From Pseudalkalibacillus hwajinpoensis (GTDB lineage Bacteria; Bacillota; Bacilli; Bacillales; Guptibacillaceae): 64,000 nucleotides of DNA. The notes beneath the pieces are model-generated. The model made no database searches, was not told the origin of the DNA, and was given only the letters and a program-made list of their open reading frames with translations. How positions within the stretch are numbered: the first letter of the stretch is position 1; every line of letters starts with the position of its first letter. Shown piece by piece: positions 8,905 through 16,222 of the stretch. The position numbers were made by a program, and so were the translations under genes. The stretch lies in assembly GCF_039851965.1 (NCBI RefSeq), contig NZ_CP156674.1, forward strand, positions 2,480,001 through 2,544,000, in the 5' to 3' direction.

Positions 8905-9231
8905 TTATTTTTCCGCCAGGTTAAGGCGATTGTTTCCTAAACTTTTCTCAAGTGAATCCAGTCGTTCCTGTAATTTCTTGTTTTCTTGTTCCAGTGCTTC
9001 CGTTTTGTTATCTGCAGCTTTCGAGCTAAGGTAAGGGTCATTTTCCCACCAGTCCATCCCAATTTCTTTTGCTTTGTCTACGGAAGCGACAATCAGGCGG
9101 ATTTTAATGGTGAGAAGCTCAACATCTGCTATGCCAACTGTAATATCGCCGGCAATGACAACTCCTTTATCCAGAACCTTCTCTAGAACATCTACAATGG
9201 TATTTGATTGAACGGGATGTTCAACAGCCAT
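8905..9231 (-). CDS. gvpJ: Gas vesicle protein GvpJ (GvpA-like minor shell protein)
   Basis: 108 aa. The N-terminal ~70 residues follow the GvpA fold pattern (DVLEKVLDKGVVIAGDITVG, then LLTIKIRLIVASVD). The C-terminal ~35 residues form a coiled coil (ALEQENKKLQERLDSLEKSL). GvpJ-type paralogues are minor components thought to act at vesicle nucleation or tips. Ribosome-binding site AGAGGAGG. Confidence 0.9.
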   Translation of the reverse strand: MAVEHPVQSNTIVDVLEKVLDKGVVIAGDITVGIADVELLTIKIRLIVASVDKAKEIGMDWWENDPYLSSKAADNKTEALEQENKKLQERLDSLEKSLGNNRLNLAEK

Positions 9232-9259
9232 ACAAACGCCTCCTCTGGCTCGGCCTTAA

Positions 9260-9544
9260 TTACATTAAGCTTCCTAATGGTCCAAGATCAATATTCAAAT
9301 CCTCTGCATCCAGACCAAATACATCTTTTAATTCTTCCATTTTTTCTTCTAAATTCATTAAAGCGACACCCAGGTTCTCAACCTGTTCGTCTGTTAACGT
9401 ACCACCTTCAACGCGCCTCATTGCGTGGCGCTCCACAATCTGTCTTAAAAGTTCTACGACGGTCAGGACAAGCTGTGCTAATCCCTGTTCTGCCTTGTCC
9501 GGGTCAAAGTTAATTCGACCACTTGTTTGGTTGGCCAGTTGCAT
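9260..9544 (-). CDS. gvpK: Gas vesicle protein GvpK
   Basis: 94 aa with the GvpK signature: INFDPDKAEQGLAQLVLTVV, then ELLRQIVERHAMRRVEGGTL and a C-terminal LDIDLGPLG-like end (LNIDLGPLGSLM). It overlaps the end of gvpS by 35 bases, with its own GGGAGG ribosome-binding site inside gvpS. Accessory protein needed for vesicle assembly. Confidence 0.93.
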   Translation of the reverse strand: MQLANQTSGRINFDPDKAEQGLAQLVLTVVELLRQIVERHAMRRVEGGTLTDEQVENLGVALMNLEEKMEELKDVFGLDAEDLNIDLGPLGSLM

Positions 9545-9785
9545 TGATTAATGCCTCCCTTTCTTTATCGAATTGATCAGAATGAATCGTTTTTCGAGTA
9601 CCCTGCTTATGCTGCACAAGGGTTTCTACTGACGAAATCAAAACACGTAAGTCCAAATAGACGAGATCAACGCCTGCAATAGAGATAATTAAATCACCTT
9701 TAATCGCCACACCTTTATCGAGAATGACATCCAATATATCTATGAGGGCTATATCTTTGTTTTCAATCGACTCTCTTACTGTCAT
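9510..9785 (-). CDS. gvpS: Gas vesicle protein GvpS (GvpA/J-like)
   Basis: 91 aa from ATG 9785; a TTG nine bases upstream abuts the ribosome-binding site and is unlikely. It has the GvpA-type core (LIDILDVILDKGVAIKGDLI, then VDLVYLDLRVLISSVETL) and a short variable tail. The position between gvpL and gvpK matches B. megaterium gvpS. A minor shell-like protein. Confidence 0.88.
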   Translation of the reverse strand: MTVRESIENKDIALIDILDVILDKGVAIKGDLIISIAGVDLVYLDLRVLISSVETLVQHKQGTRKTIHSDQFDKEREALINATGQPNKWSN

Positions 9786-9809
9786 GGCTCTCAATCCTCA
9801 CTTCTTTGG

Positions 9810-10616
9810 TTAAGAAAAACTAGAAAAATGATAAGGCGGCCACGGACCGGATACTTCAAAACTCCACCCAGTTTGTCCGTAGATTTCTTCATCGAGCTTT
9901 ATTTCTTCTATAAATTCCTCGACGTTAGCCGATGGGATAAGGAAGACGCTATTCCACGCCATTTTTTCTTTTCGCCCCGTAACGTCCTTGCTCCAATTTT
10001 TCTTAATGCTTCCAAAGAGAGAAATCTTTTTTAACTTTTCATGTATCTCTTCACAGAAGCGGTTTTTCTCATTTTCTAACTCTTGATTGATGAGTTCATC
10101 AATTTTCTTCTTCTCAAAAAATTGTCTGCCACGAGGTAATTCACTAATTTCCTGCCTTTTGGCTTCAATCGAAGCATTGCTTTCACTTACTTGCTTCTTA
10201 ACCAGCTCATCATCGCAGTAAATTTTTAGATTCCATTCTTCATTACCATCTAAAAGCTTAAACGTTTCATTCAGCTTTTCTGTATTTCTCTCAATGGTAT
10301 GTTGCAAGCTTTCCTGATTTTTATATAACGTGCAGAACTTTAACGGCACGATTGTATACATTTGTGCCAACTGTTGAACGGTTTCATGATGATGAAACGC
10401 TTTTTCCTGAAGCCATTCCATATCGTTATTGATTTTGTCGCTTATTGTTTCTTCCGAATAGTGATCGGAATCCAGTTGACAAACAATGGCTGTCACTTCA
10501 TTTATTGATAGTGTATAAATTTCGCGTTCACCATCAAACCCTTTTGTAGAAGGAAGTGAAGTGTTATTTGCTTCATTACTAGGAACTAAACCGTATAAAT
10601 AAATGAGATTGCCCAT
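9810..10616 (-). CDS. gvpL: Gas vesicle protein GvpL (GvpF/L family)
   Basis: 268 aa. It has a GvpL/F start (NLIYLYGLVPSNE), the central PLKFCTLYKNQESL segment and the family C-terminus (YGQTGWSFEVSGPWPPYHFSSF). It shares the WPPYxF/WPAYNF ending with gvpF two genes upstream. Accessory protein that interacts with GvpA-type proteins in assembly. Confidence 0.93.
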   Translation of the reverse strand: MGNLIYLYGLVPSNEANNTSLPSTKGFDGEREIYTLSINEVTAIVCQLDSDHYSEETISDKINNDMEWLQEKAFHHHETVQQLAQMYTIVPLKFCTLYKNQESLQHTIERNTEKLNETFKLLDGNEEWNLKIYCDDELVKKQVSESNASIEAKRQEISELPRGRQFFEKKKIDELINQELENEKNRFCEEIHEKLKKISLFGSIKKNWSKDVTGRKEKMAWNSVFLIPSANVEEFIEEIKLDEEIYGQTGWSFEVSGPWPPYHFSSFS

Positions 10617-10626
10617 TTGTTCACCT

Positions 10627-10881
10627 TCAATCCTTTTTCGTTAATTCTTCCCATTGCTCTAATTCTCGCCGTTTAGCAATTTCATAACGGATAAGCAATT
10701 CTTCTTCTTTTTCTGTATAGGCTTCTTCAGGAATCTCGCCAAGCTCGTACATCATTTGAAGTTGAATTAACTTTTGTTGAATAGTGGGAAGGTCATACAA
10801 TTCTTTATCTGCTTCTTCTTTTACTTTCTCACCGACTTTTATGACTAAATCAAAAGGCGCGGTAACCAGTTTGTGAAGCAT
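10627..10881 (-). CDS. gvpG: Gas vesicle protein GvpG
   Basis: 84 aa, the usual GvpG size, starting with hydrophobic LVTAPFDLVIKVGEKVKEEA and continuing as a charged helical protein (LIQLQMMYELGEIPEEAYTE). Its start overlaps the gvpF stop by one base (TAATG), indicating translational coupling. Confidence 0.9.
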   Translation of the reverse strand: MLHKLVTAPFDLVIKVGEKVKEEADKELYDLPTIQQKLIQLQMMYELGEIPEEAYTEKEEELLIRYEIAKRRELEQWEELTKKD

Positions 10882-11648
10882 TAGTTTTCCTCAACCTTTA
10901 AGCGGATATTAACAAAGTTATAGGCTGGCCACGGGCCGGTGTAACTAAAATCAACTTTGTCTTTCCACTTATCATGTGCTTCATTTACTAGCTGATCGAA
11001 CTTTTCTTCATTTTCTCGGTCGATAAGAAAGGCTGCATTTAATAACATTTTTTCCCCGAGAGGATCATTGGTTTTCGCTGCCTCAGATGTTTCCTCGAGC
11101 GGAGCAAAAATTTCCTGTTTAATATCCTGTTGGAGGGAAGCAAAAAACTTCTGAGCCATACCTCCGAGTTGAATTCGTTCATAATAGCCCGCTGCTTCCG
11201 ATTTACCTTTTACTGATGCAGCCATCTTCTCAACTTCTGGATTCTCATTCACCATCGCCTCAAGCCATTCTTTCTTTCCGATTACCTTAAGTCCCACTTC
11301 GATTTTTCCTTTAATATTAGGGAATAGTTTCTCGAATTGCGGATAAAGATTTTCTAGAAGAACTTTCACATCATCACGAGATTTGAAAGTATTACCGAAA
11401 CTAATTGGGATAACAGTATCTTTCTGACCCATTACAAATGATACGGCTTGCTGGTGCGTTAATAAGTTCTTTTTATTCGGGTGATAGATTTTCATTGGAA
11501 CTTCGGCTGCCACCATGGCTGCATCCTTGTAGCGAATCGTGAAAAGTTCCCTTTCCTCATCCTCAAGTTCGATTGTTCCAAATTGATCGTCTTCATTCGT
11601 TTGGATGGCACAAAAGATATAAATGCCCATTTCTTCGTTTTGACTCAT
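10881..11648 (-). CDS. gvpF: Gas vesicle protein GvpF (GvpF/L family)
   Basis: 255 aa from ATG 11648, preceded by AAAGGAG at a spacing of 9; upstream in-frame codons run into gvpN. It begins EEMGIYIFCAIQTNED, has the conserved VIPISFGNTFKSRDDV segment and ends YTGPWPAYNFVNIRL, as expected for GvpF. This accessory protein is found in the vesicle or during its nucleation in other organisms. Confidence 0.92.
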   Translation of the reverse strand: MSQNEEMGIYIFCAIQTNEDDQFGTIELEDEERELFTIRYKDAAMVAAEVPMKIYHPNKKNLLTHQQAVSFVMGQKDTVIPISFGNTFKSRDDVKVLLENLYPQFEKLFPNIKGKIEVGLKVIGKKEWLEAMVNENPEVEKMAASVKGKSEAAGYYERIQLGGMAQKFFASLQQDIKQEIFAPLEETSEAAKTNDPLGEKMLLNAAFLIDRENEEKFDQLVNEAHDKWKDKVDFSYTGPWPAYNFVNIRLKVEEN

Positions 11649-11661
11649 GGTCAACACTCCT

Positions 11662-12579
11662 TTACTCTTCAAAAACTTCCATGTTTTCACATGCATCTAT
11701 AATTAATTCTTCCGCTTTTGCGATCGGATTCTCATCGTCAATGCATTGACTGACGCTGTGCGCAATTATATCAAGACATAGACGCTGAAATTCAAAATTC
11801 TTACCGTCTATGGGAATATCTGATTCAATAGCGAGTGTTGCGATCATTAATGAAGCGCGCAAACTAGGGCCGTTGCCATTCGAACAATGATCACGCATCT
11901 GTGAGATCAGCCTTGTTATGGCTTGTGCTTCACTCATCACCAGGTTTGCTTTCTCAGAAACGATTAGCATTTCTCGCTCGCTGTCTTTGTAATCCACGTT
12001 GATTGTAATCAAACGATCTAATAAGGCATCCTGCGTTTGATAAACTCCAGCATATTCGGCAGGATTGCTTGTGAAAATAACTGAAAAAGCTGGATGAACC
12101 TTGATGAAAGGTTCGGTTAATTTAGAACCATATAGGGGGAGAATTCCCTCTTCTAAAATGGAAAGGAAAATATTATTGGTTGTTGGCTGTGAACGTGTGA
12201 ATTCATCATACACAAGCGTATAGCCGTTTTTGACAGCCTCTAGCAAGCGTCCATCTCGCCAGGTTTCTGTAACACTTTCATCTTTCTTATAAACAGATCG
12301 AACATATTGATCGACCACTTTTTTACTCGTATAGCCTGTAAAATCACCAATTAAATCTTTGTTATTTAATTCATGATTACCATGCATAAGCATAACCGGG
12401 CGTTTTCTTTTCTTCGCTAATGCAAGAGCAAGAGAGGTTTTCCCGGCTCCAGAAGGGCCAATAAAATGTACAGGGAAACCTGATTTCAGGTATTGAAGGG
12501 AACGAGAGAGCAATTCTTTCGTTTCATCATCCTGTATGAGCTCTCGAGTGTTCTTGGTCCTGTTCGTTAATACCGTCAC
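11662..12579 (-). CDS. gvpN: Gas vesicle protein GvpN (AAA+ ATPase, MoxR-like)
   Basis: 305 aa from a GTG start with AGGAGG eight bases upstream. Walker A is GPSGAGKTSLALALA (residues ~39-53), Walker B LVYDEFTRS, and sensor 1 IFTSNPAEYAG, followed by the arginine-finger region ALLDRLI. GvpN is an AAA+ protein required for vesicles to grow to full width and length in several hosts. Confidence 0.95.
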   Translation of the reverse strand: MTVLTNRTKNTRELIQDDETKELLSRSLQYLKSGFPVHFIGPSGAGKTSLALALAKKRKRPVMLMHGNHELNNKDLIGDFTGYTSKKVVDQYVRSVYKKDESVTETWRDGRLLEAVKNGYTLVYDEFTRSQPTTNNIFLSILEEGILPLYGSKLTEPFIKVHPAFSVIFTSNPAEYAGVYQTQDALLDRLITINVDYKDSEREMLIVSEKANLVMSEAQAITRLISQMRDHCSNGNGPSLRASLMIATLAIESDIPIDGKNFEFQRLCLDIIAHSVSQCIDDENPIAKAEELIIDACENMEVFEE

Positions 12580-12600
12580 GTCAAATACCTCCTGCTCTTC

Positions 12601-12873
12601 CTACATTTCCTGTCCAATTGCACTTCTGTAACGAACATCTCGTCTCGTGAAAGACGTCACTTCTTTTTCATTATTTAAAAGGACCTCATATGTCCCGAGC
12701 ATTTCATCTTTTGCATACTTTTTCATATATTCCTTTTCTTCAATAACCTCTGCAATGACCCTCCAGCCTTCATTTTTATTTTCATTTTTCTCAACTGAGG
12801 TGATCTTATGGAGAGGAGCTACATGATTATTGAAAAAATCAGCAACATTATTCATGATTTCTTTAATTTCCAT
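12601..12873 (-). CDS. gvpR: Gas vesicle protein GvpO/GvpR
   Basis: 90 aa with the GvpO-family pattern: a WRVIAEVIEEKEYMKK core, then LGTYEVLLNNEKEVTSFTRR and a YRSA ending. It is called gvpR in B. megaterium and gvpO in other hosts. AGGAGG ribosome-binding site. Accessory protein with no enzymatic motif. Confidence 0.88.
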   Translation of the reverse strand: MEIKEIMNNVADFFNNHVAPLHKITSVEKNENKNEGWRVIAEVIEEKEYMKKYAKDEMLGTYEVLLNNEKEVTSFTRRDVRYRSAIGQEM

Positions 12874-12940
12874 AGTGTCCTCCTGCTTAGATAGGGGAGA
12901 TGGCCTCCTTAGGCCATCCCGCTAACTATTTCATTTTTGC

Positions 12941-13201
12941 TTAAATACTAAACTGTGCATTTCTTTCATTTGTCTGGTTGGCAAGTCCATCTTCCTGTAC
13001 TTCATCGCGAAGTAGGCCAACTGCCTCGGCATAGCGTAACCATGTATCCACACTAGCGATAACAACTCTTGCTTCAATTGTAAGAATTTCAATTCCGACA
13101 ACGGATACTCGAGCAAATGCGTCAATGACAATCCCTTTATCAAGGATCCTGTCAATAACCTCTGCTAAACTTGAACTATCAGCACTTTTTTGAATAGCCA
13201 T
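12941..13201 (-). CDS. gvpB: Gas vesicle structural protein GvpB (GvpA paralogue)
   Basis: 86 aa from the second ATG (13201), which has AAGGAG at the proper 7-base spacing; the ATG at 13207 is one base from that site. It contains the full GvpA signature (SSLAEVIDRILDKGIVIDAF and IEARVVIASVDTWLRYAEAV). It differs from gvpA at about 8 of 86 residues, mostly near the C-terminus (NQTNERNAQFSI against KQDNERVPQFSI). It is the main rib-forming shell protein, present here as two near-identical copies. Confidence 0.96.
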   Translation of the reverse strand: MAIQKSADSSSLAEVIDRILDKGIVIDAFARVSVVGIEILTIEARVVIASVDTWLRYAEAVGLLRDEVQEDGLANQTNERNAQFSI

Positions 13202-13223
13202 TTTCATTCTCCTTTCGTATAAC

Positions 13224-13685
13224 TTAAGAAGTTATACTTTTAATGTCTTTAGATGATTTAATGTTTTCAGAACTTTTAATTTCGGTAGAGCTCTTAATAT
13301 TCATGGAACTCTTAATATCGGTCACACTTTTTATGCTTCCGACACCTTTGATTTTCGTTTGGCTCTTATTTGATGAAGAGACCTTTTCTTGGAACTCTTC
13401 ACCGGCTTCTTTCGCATTGCCGAGTTTTTCACGAACGGACAGCAGGACATCCTGTACTTTATCCTTCGCGTCTTCCGCTTTCGAATGAACCTTATCGGCA
13501 TTTTCTTCTTTCGTTCTCTCTAACTTCTCAGAAGCCTCATTTACTTTCGATTGAATGCCTTCTTTCACATTGTCCCGAAAATCATCGACTACTTTCTCTT
13601 TAACTTTTTCTTTTACCTTATCTTTTACAGGTTCAGGTGCATGCTTGATCACCTTTTTTGCGAGTTTCTTACCAGGATTACTCAT
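13224..13685 (-). CDS. gvpQ: Gas vesicle protein GvpQ with repetitive IKSS tail
   Basis: 153 aa, very basic and helical. The N-terminus HAPEPVKDKVKEKVKEKV is heptad-like, and the middle (AEDAKDKVQDVLLSVREKL) resembles LEA/apolipoprotein-type amphipathic repeats. The last ~40 residues are about six imperfect copies of a 6-residue unit, x-x-IKSS/IKSV. Assigned GvpQ from position between gvpP and gvpB and from the amphipathic start; the repeat tail is unusual. Confidence 0.75.
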   Translation of the reverse strand: MSNPGKKLAKKVIKHAPEPVKDKVKEKVKEKVVDDFRDNVKEGIQSKVNEASEKLERTKEENADKVHSKAEDAKDKVQDVLLSVREKLGNAKEAGEEFQEKVSSSNKSQTKIKGVGSIKSVTDIKSSMNIKSSTEIKSSENIKSSKDIKSITS

Positions 13686-13718
13686 CCAATGCCCCCTTTA
13701 GGGATAGCTGAATGTCGA

Positions 13719-14201
13719 TTATTTTGAATCCACTAGACTCGACAACATGTTCTCAATACGATCTAATCGCTCGTTTAAATTCTTATTTTCTTCCTTAATT
13801 TCTTCGATTTCTTCATTTGATTGTGAGGAAGGTTCTTCAGTTTCCTGCTTCGTTTCCTCATTATTCTTCTTCATTGGTGAGAGCAAACGACCTTCATACT
13901 TACTCATATAACCAGTCGCCGTTTGCCTTAATGTAAGAAGAGCCTGCTCAGTAATGAAATCCTGAGCTGATTTTCTTAACTCTTGTCCAGCGTTTCTCAC
14001 AGCTTCCGACTTTCCGATGCTCTCAACAACCTTCTTGCTAGCACCGGGGCTCGATAATAAGCCTATACCTGCACCAACGACACCGCCTATGATGGCGAAA
14101 TTAACAGAAGGGCGCTCGCCGCTTCCTTGTGGTTGTGAGCCGCCTTCCGCTGGTTGCGAAAGGATCTTTCCACTTGTGTGATCTACTTCGTTCTCTGCCA
14201 T
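13719..14201 (-). CDS. gvpP: Gas vesicle protein GvpP
   Basis: 160 aa. A Gly/Ala-rich hydrophobic segment at ~35-55 (FAIIGGVVGAGIGLLSSPG) resembles the matching segment in gvpT. The C-terminus is an acidic coiled coil (IKEENKNLNERLDRIENMLS). Second gene of the operon, as gvpP in B. megaterium. Function unknown in the literature I recall; it is not a shell protein. Confidence 0.78.
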   Translation of the reverse strand: MAENEVDHTSGKILSQPAEGGSQPQGSGERPSVNFAIIGGVVGAGIGLLSSPGASKKVVESIGKSEAVRNAGQELRKSAQDFITEQALLTLRQTATGYMSKYEGRLLSPMKKNNEETKQETEEPSSQSNEEIEEIKEENKNLNERLDRIENMLSSLVDSK

Positions 14202-14238
14202 TATCCACCCTCATCTCTATTGAAATTTATTATTAAAT

Positions 14239-14499
14239 TTAAATGCTAAATTGTGGTACTCGCTCATTATCCTGTTTCGCAAGGCCTTCTTCCTCAACCT
14301 CATCACGAAGGAGTCCTACTGCTTCTGCATAACGCAACCACGTATCCACACTTGCAATTACCACGCGAGCTTCAATTGTTAGGATTTCAATCCCAACTAG
14401 GGAAACTCTCGCAAATGCATCAATCACTATACCTTTGTCCAAAATCCGGTCAATAACTTCAGCAAGACTTGAGCTATCCGCACTTTTTTGAATACTCAT
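14239..14499 (-). CDS. gvpA: Gas vesicle structural protein GvpA
   Basis: 86 aa with the invariant GvpA core (SSLAEVIDRILDKGIVIDAF, then VEILTIEARVV-like GIEILTIEARVVIASVDTW). First gene of the 14-gene operon on the minus strand. It is ~91% identical to gvpB by eye. It assembles into the hollow, gas-filled shell that gives cells buoyancy. Confidence 0.97.
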   Translation of the reverse strand: MSIQKSADSSSLAEVIDRILDKGIVIDAFARVSLVGIEILTIEARVVIASVDTWLRYAEAVGLLRDEVEEEGLAKQDNERVPQFSI

Positions 14500-14596
14500 G
14501 ATTTCACTCCTATTCCGCTATTTCCACTATTAATGTAATTAATGAGCCTTTTGACCCGTTTGTTATCAGTTGGTTGAACTGTGGATTAATCGGAAT

Positions 14597-14622
14597 ATAC
14601 CTCGTTCTAAACAGCCTGAAAC
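14597..14622 (-). promoter_or_regulatory. Possible sigma-B-type promoter of the gvp operon
   Basis: Read on the minus strand: GTTTCA, 14 bases, AGGTAT, close to the sigma-B consensus GTTTAA-N12-14-GGGTAT. It lies about 100 bases upstream of gvpA. I saw no clear sigma-A pair nearby. Speculative. Confidence 0.35.
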
Positions 14623-14870
14623 CACCTCTAGTCCGAAACTGGAATAAAGAACCATTTCTTATCCATCTTTAGCTAAAAAAGATTACCTTTGTAATAAAAC
14701 TTTGCTTATGGAATCTAGGTTTAAGCAAGCAGGCAAGCTGATTTAAGACGAATATTACAGATTTATTACATGTGAAAATGATTTATTTCAAAAAATAGGT
14801 ATCCTGGGAGGAAGTAGTAAATAAGTCCTTGTAGTGGGGGTAGAACGATGAAAAAGAAAGGAGGGATAGA

Positions 14871-14909
14871 TATAGGGGGGGGCAGACACGTGTCTAACCC
14901 CCTTATATA
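14871..14909. repeat. Palindromic repeat copy 7 (decayed)
   Basis: TATAGGGGG...CAGACAC paired with GTGTCTAACCCCCTTATA. It has the ACGT-centre type of the family, with a G-run expansion and one changed arm base. It lies 26 bases upstream of a broken gene. Confidence 0.75.
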
Positions 14910-14935
14910 GAATAAGGGCAAAAGAGAGGTCCATT

Positions 14936-15050
14936 ATGAATTTCTATATTGCTTCAAGCTTACAAAATAAAAACCAGGTTCGGTTGCTCAGCACTCAGGC
15001 AAAAGCAACGTGGTTATAAACATACATAATGATTGGACTATAAACGAACG
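14936..15050 (+). pseudogene. Remnant of a nucleoside 2-deoxyribosyltransferase-like gene
   Basis: ATG 14936 with AGAGAGG upstream opens MNFYIASSLQNKNQVRLLST. Shifting frame twice then gives KQRGYKHT and (Y)DWTINER, which matches the start of Bacillus proteins of the type M-K-F-Y-I-A-S...GYxHTYDWTxNxR. The frame is broken near 14996 and again near 15025, and similarity stops where repeat copy 8 begins (15051). Only about the first 40 codons survive. It lies between two repeat copies. The family name is from memory and needs a search; the decay is visible directly. Confidence 0.55.
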
Positions 15051-15088
15051 GATGTAAGGGGTCAGACAGGGGTCTGACCCCTTACATC
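15051..15088. repeat. Palindromic repeat copy 8 (17-bp perfect stem)
   Basis: GATGTAAGGGGTCAGAC, loop AGGG, GTCTGACCCCTTACATC: perfect 17-bp arms, seven of them locus-specific. It sits between a plus-strand gene remnant and the 3' end of the minus-strand TspO-like gene. Confidence 0.95.
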
Positions 15089-15101
15089 ACACACACCTCC
15101 A

Positions 15102-15828
15102 TCAAACCGCTTCCGCTCTCATCCTTCTCCCGCGAATCTCACGATACACCTTCCAGATCACAAATAGCACGAGTCCGATCAGTAGAATACTCAGCGTATA
15201 CGTAAGTTGAACAGGTTTCTCCCCGTTCACAAATATCCCGAAATAACCCCACAGGAAGACAAGTGGATAAATTAAGTCATCGTTGTAGAGGCTGAAGTAC
15301 ACTGCAAGTCCTGCGCCGATAATAAGCATAATAATCGTCCATGCCAGCTCATTTAAACCAAAAATCAGTTCCACATCGTTACCTCGAGCAACGATAAATG
15401 CATCGACAATCGTTGCAATCGATGTCCATGCTAAATAGAAAGAAAAAGGAACAATGAAGAACGATGAGCGATCAGGTTTTTTTGTAATGATCGAATAAAG
15501 AATGGCGAGAGTGATTAAAGAGCCAGCTATAAAAAAGAGTGCTGCCGTTTCACCAACAAGCACAGCGGTACCTGATAGGAGCATGCTTAACGAGAATAAG
15601 TATGAAATTTTCACATACAGCTTTTGGCTTTTGATCTTGTTCATCTGCGGTAAATTGCCTTACGAGCGAAATGAGCAGCAATAAATAAATCAAACCCCAG
15701 ATCGCAAATGCAAATCCGGCTGGAGCAATAAACACATCGTCGTTCGCACCTGACATATCTCGAGCTAAAATCAGCGATGAAATGAGTAAGTAGACGTATG
15801 AGGCTATGGTTACAATCTTTATAATCAT
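15102..15828 (-). pseudogene. TspO/MBR-like membrane protein gene, frameshifted
   Basis: Two overlapping minus-strand frames make one protein. The first (15828 down to about 15640) reads MIIKIVTIASYVYLLISSLI, then PAGFAFAIWGLIYLLLL. The second (about 15644 to 15102) continues LYVKISYLFSLSMLLSG with further membrane helices up to YREIRGRRMRAEAV. Together they give ~240 aa with about eight hydrophobic segments and the PxxFAFxIWGLIY motif of TspO/tryptophan-rich sensory-related proteins. The frame change falls in an A-rich tract near 15625-15645. It could be a true mutation or a sequencing error. Reinitiation at ATG 15644 inside the overlap is also possible. Confidence 0.65.
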
Positions 15829-15840
15829 GACGATTACCTC

Positions 15841-16207
15841 CTATAATAGGTCTTCTTAGTGGTAAAGGACCCAAAGTATTGCATTTTATTTAGAACAGTC
15901 TAGTTAGTCTTGAAAAATAATAAATTGTCTCTCGCAAACAGTAGTCTGCAATAGCACGACCGCTAATAATAGTGGAAGGGTGCTAATTCATTATTCTAGC
16001 TTTAAGGGGCAGTAAAACCCCCACCTCAGGAATGTAAATCAATCGAGACGTTTAGGTGGGGGGCAACTGCCCCTAAAGGCCCGATTGGTTCAACTAACCA
16101 TCAGAGGGGGATGAAGCAAAACCCCCTCTGATGGAAGTTTCACTTTATCTAATTTTTCGAGTTTATTATTAGTGTATGATAATAAGAAGAGTAATTTCTG
16201 TTAGTGA
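15841..16207. other. Structured intergenic region with two large hairpins
   Basis: No gene seen. Hairpin A (16000-16079) has an outer stem CTTTAAGGGGCAGT / AACTGCCCCTAAAGG and an inner stem CCCCCACCT (16018-16026) / AGGTGGGGG (16053-16061), around a 26-base loop. Hairpin B (16098-16134) has a perfect 13-bp stem CCATCAGAGGGGG / CCCCCTCTGATGG. Between them GGTT/AACC (16087-16099) can pair and would compete with hairpin B. No T-run follows, so these are not ordinary terminators. The block may be a non-coding RNA, or the ends of a lost IS200/IS605-type element. Confidence 0.6.
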
Positions 16208-16222
16208 TTGGAGGGAGTATAT

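Noticed and set aside
14848..14910. Short frame starting ATGAAAAAGAAAGG before repeat copy 7
   Set aside because: Most of it is the decayed repeat itself; nothing suggests a protein.
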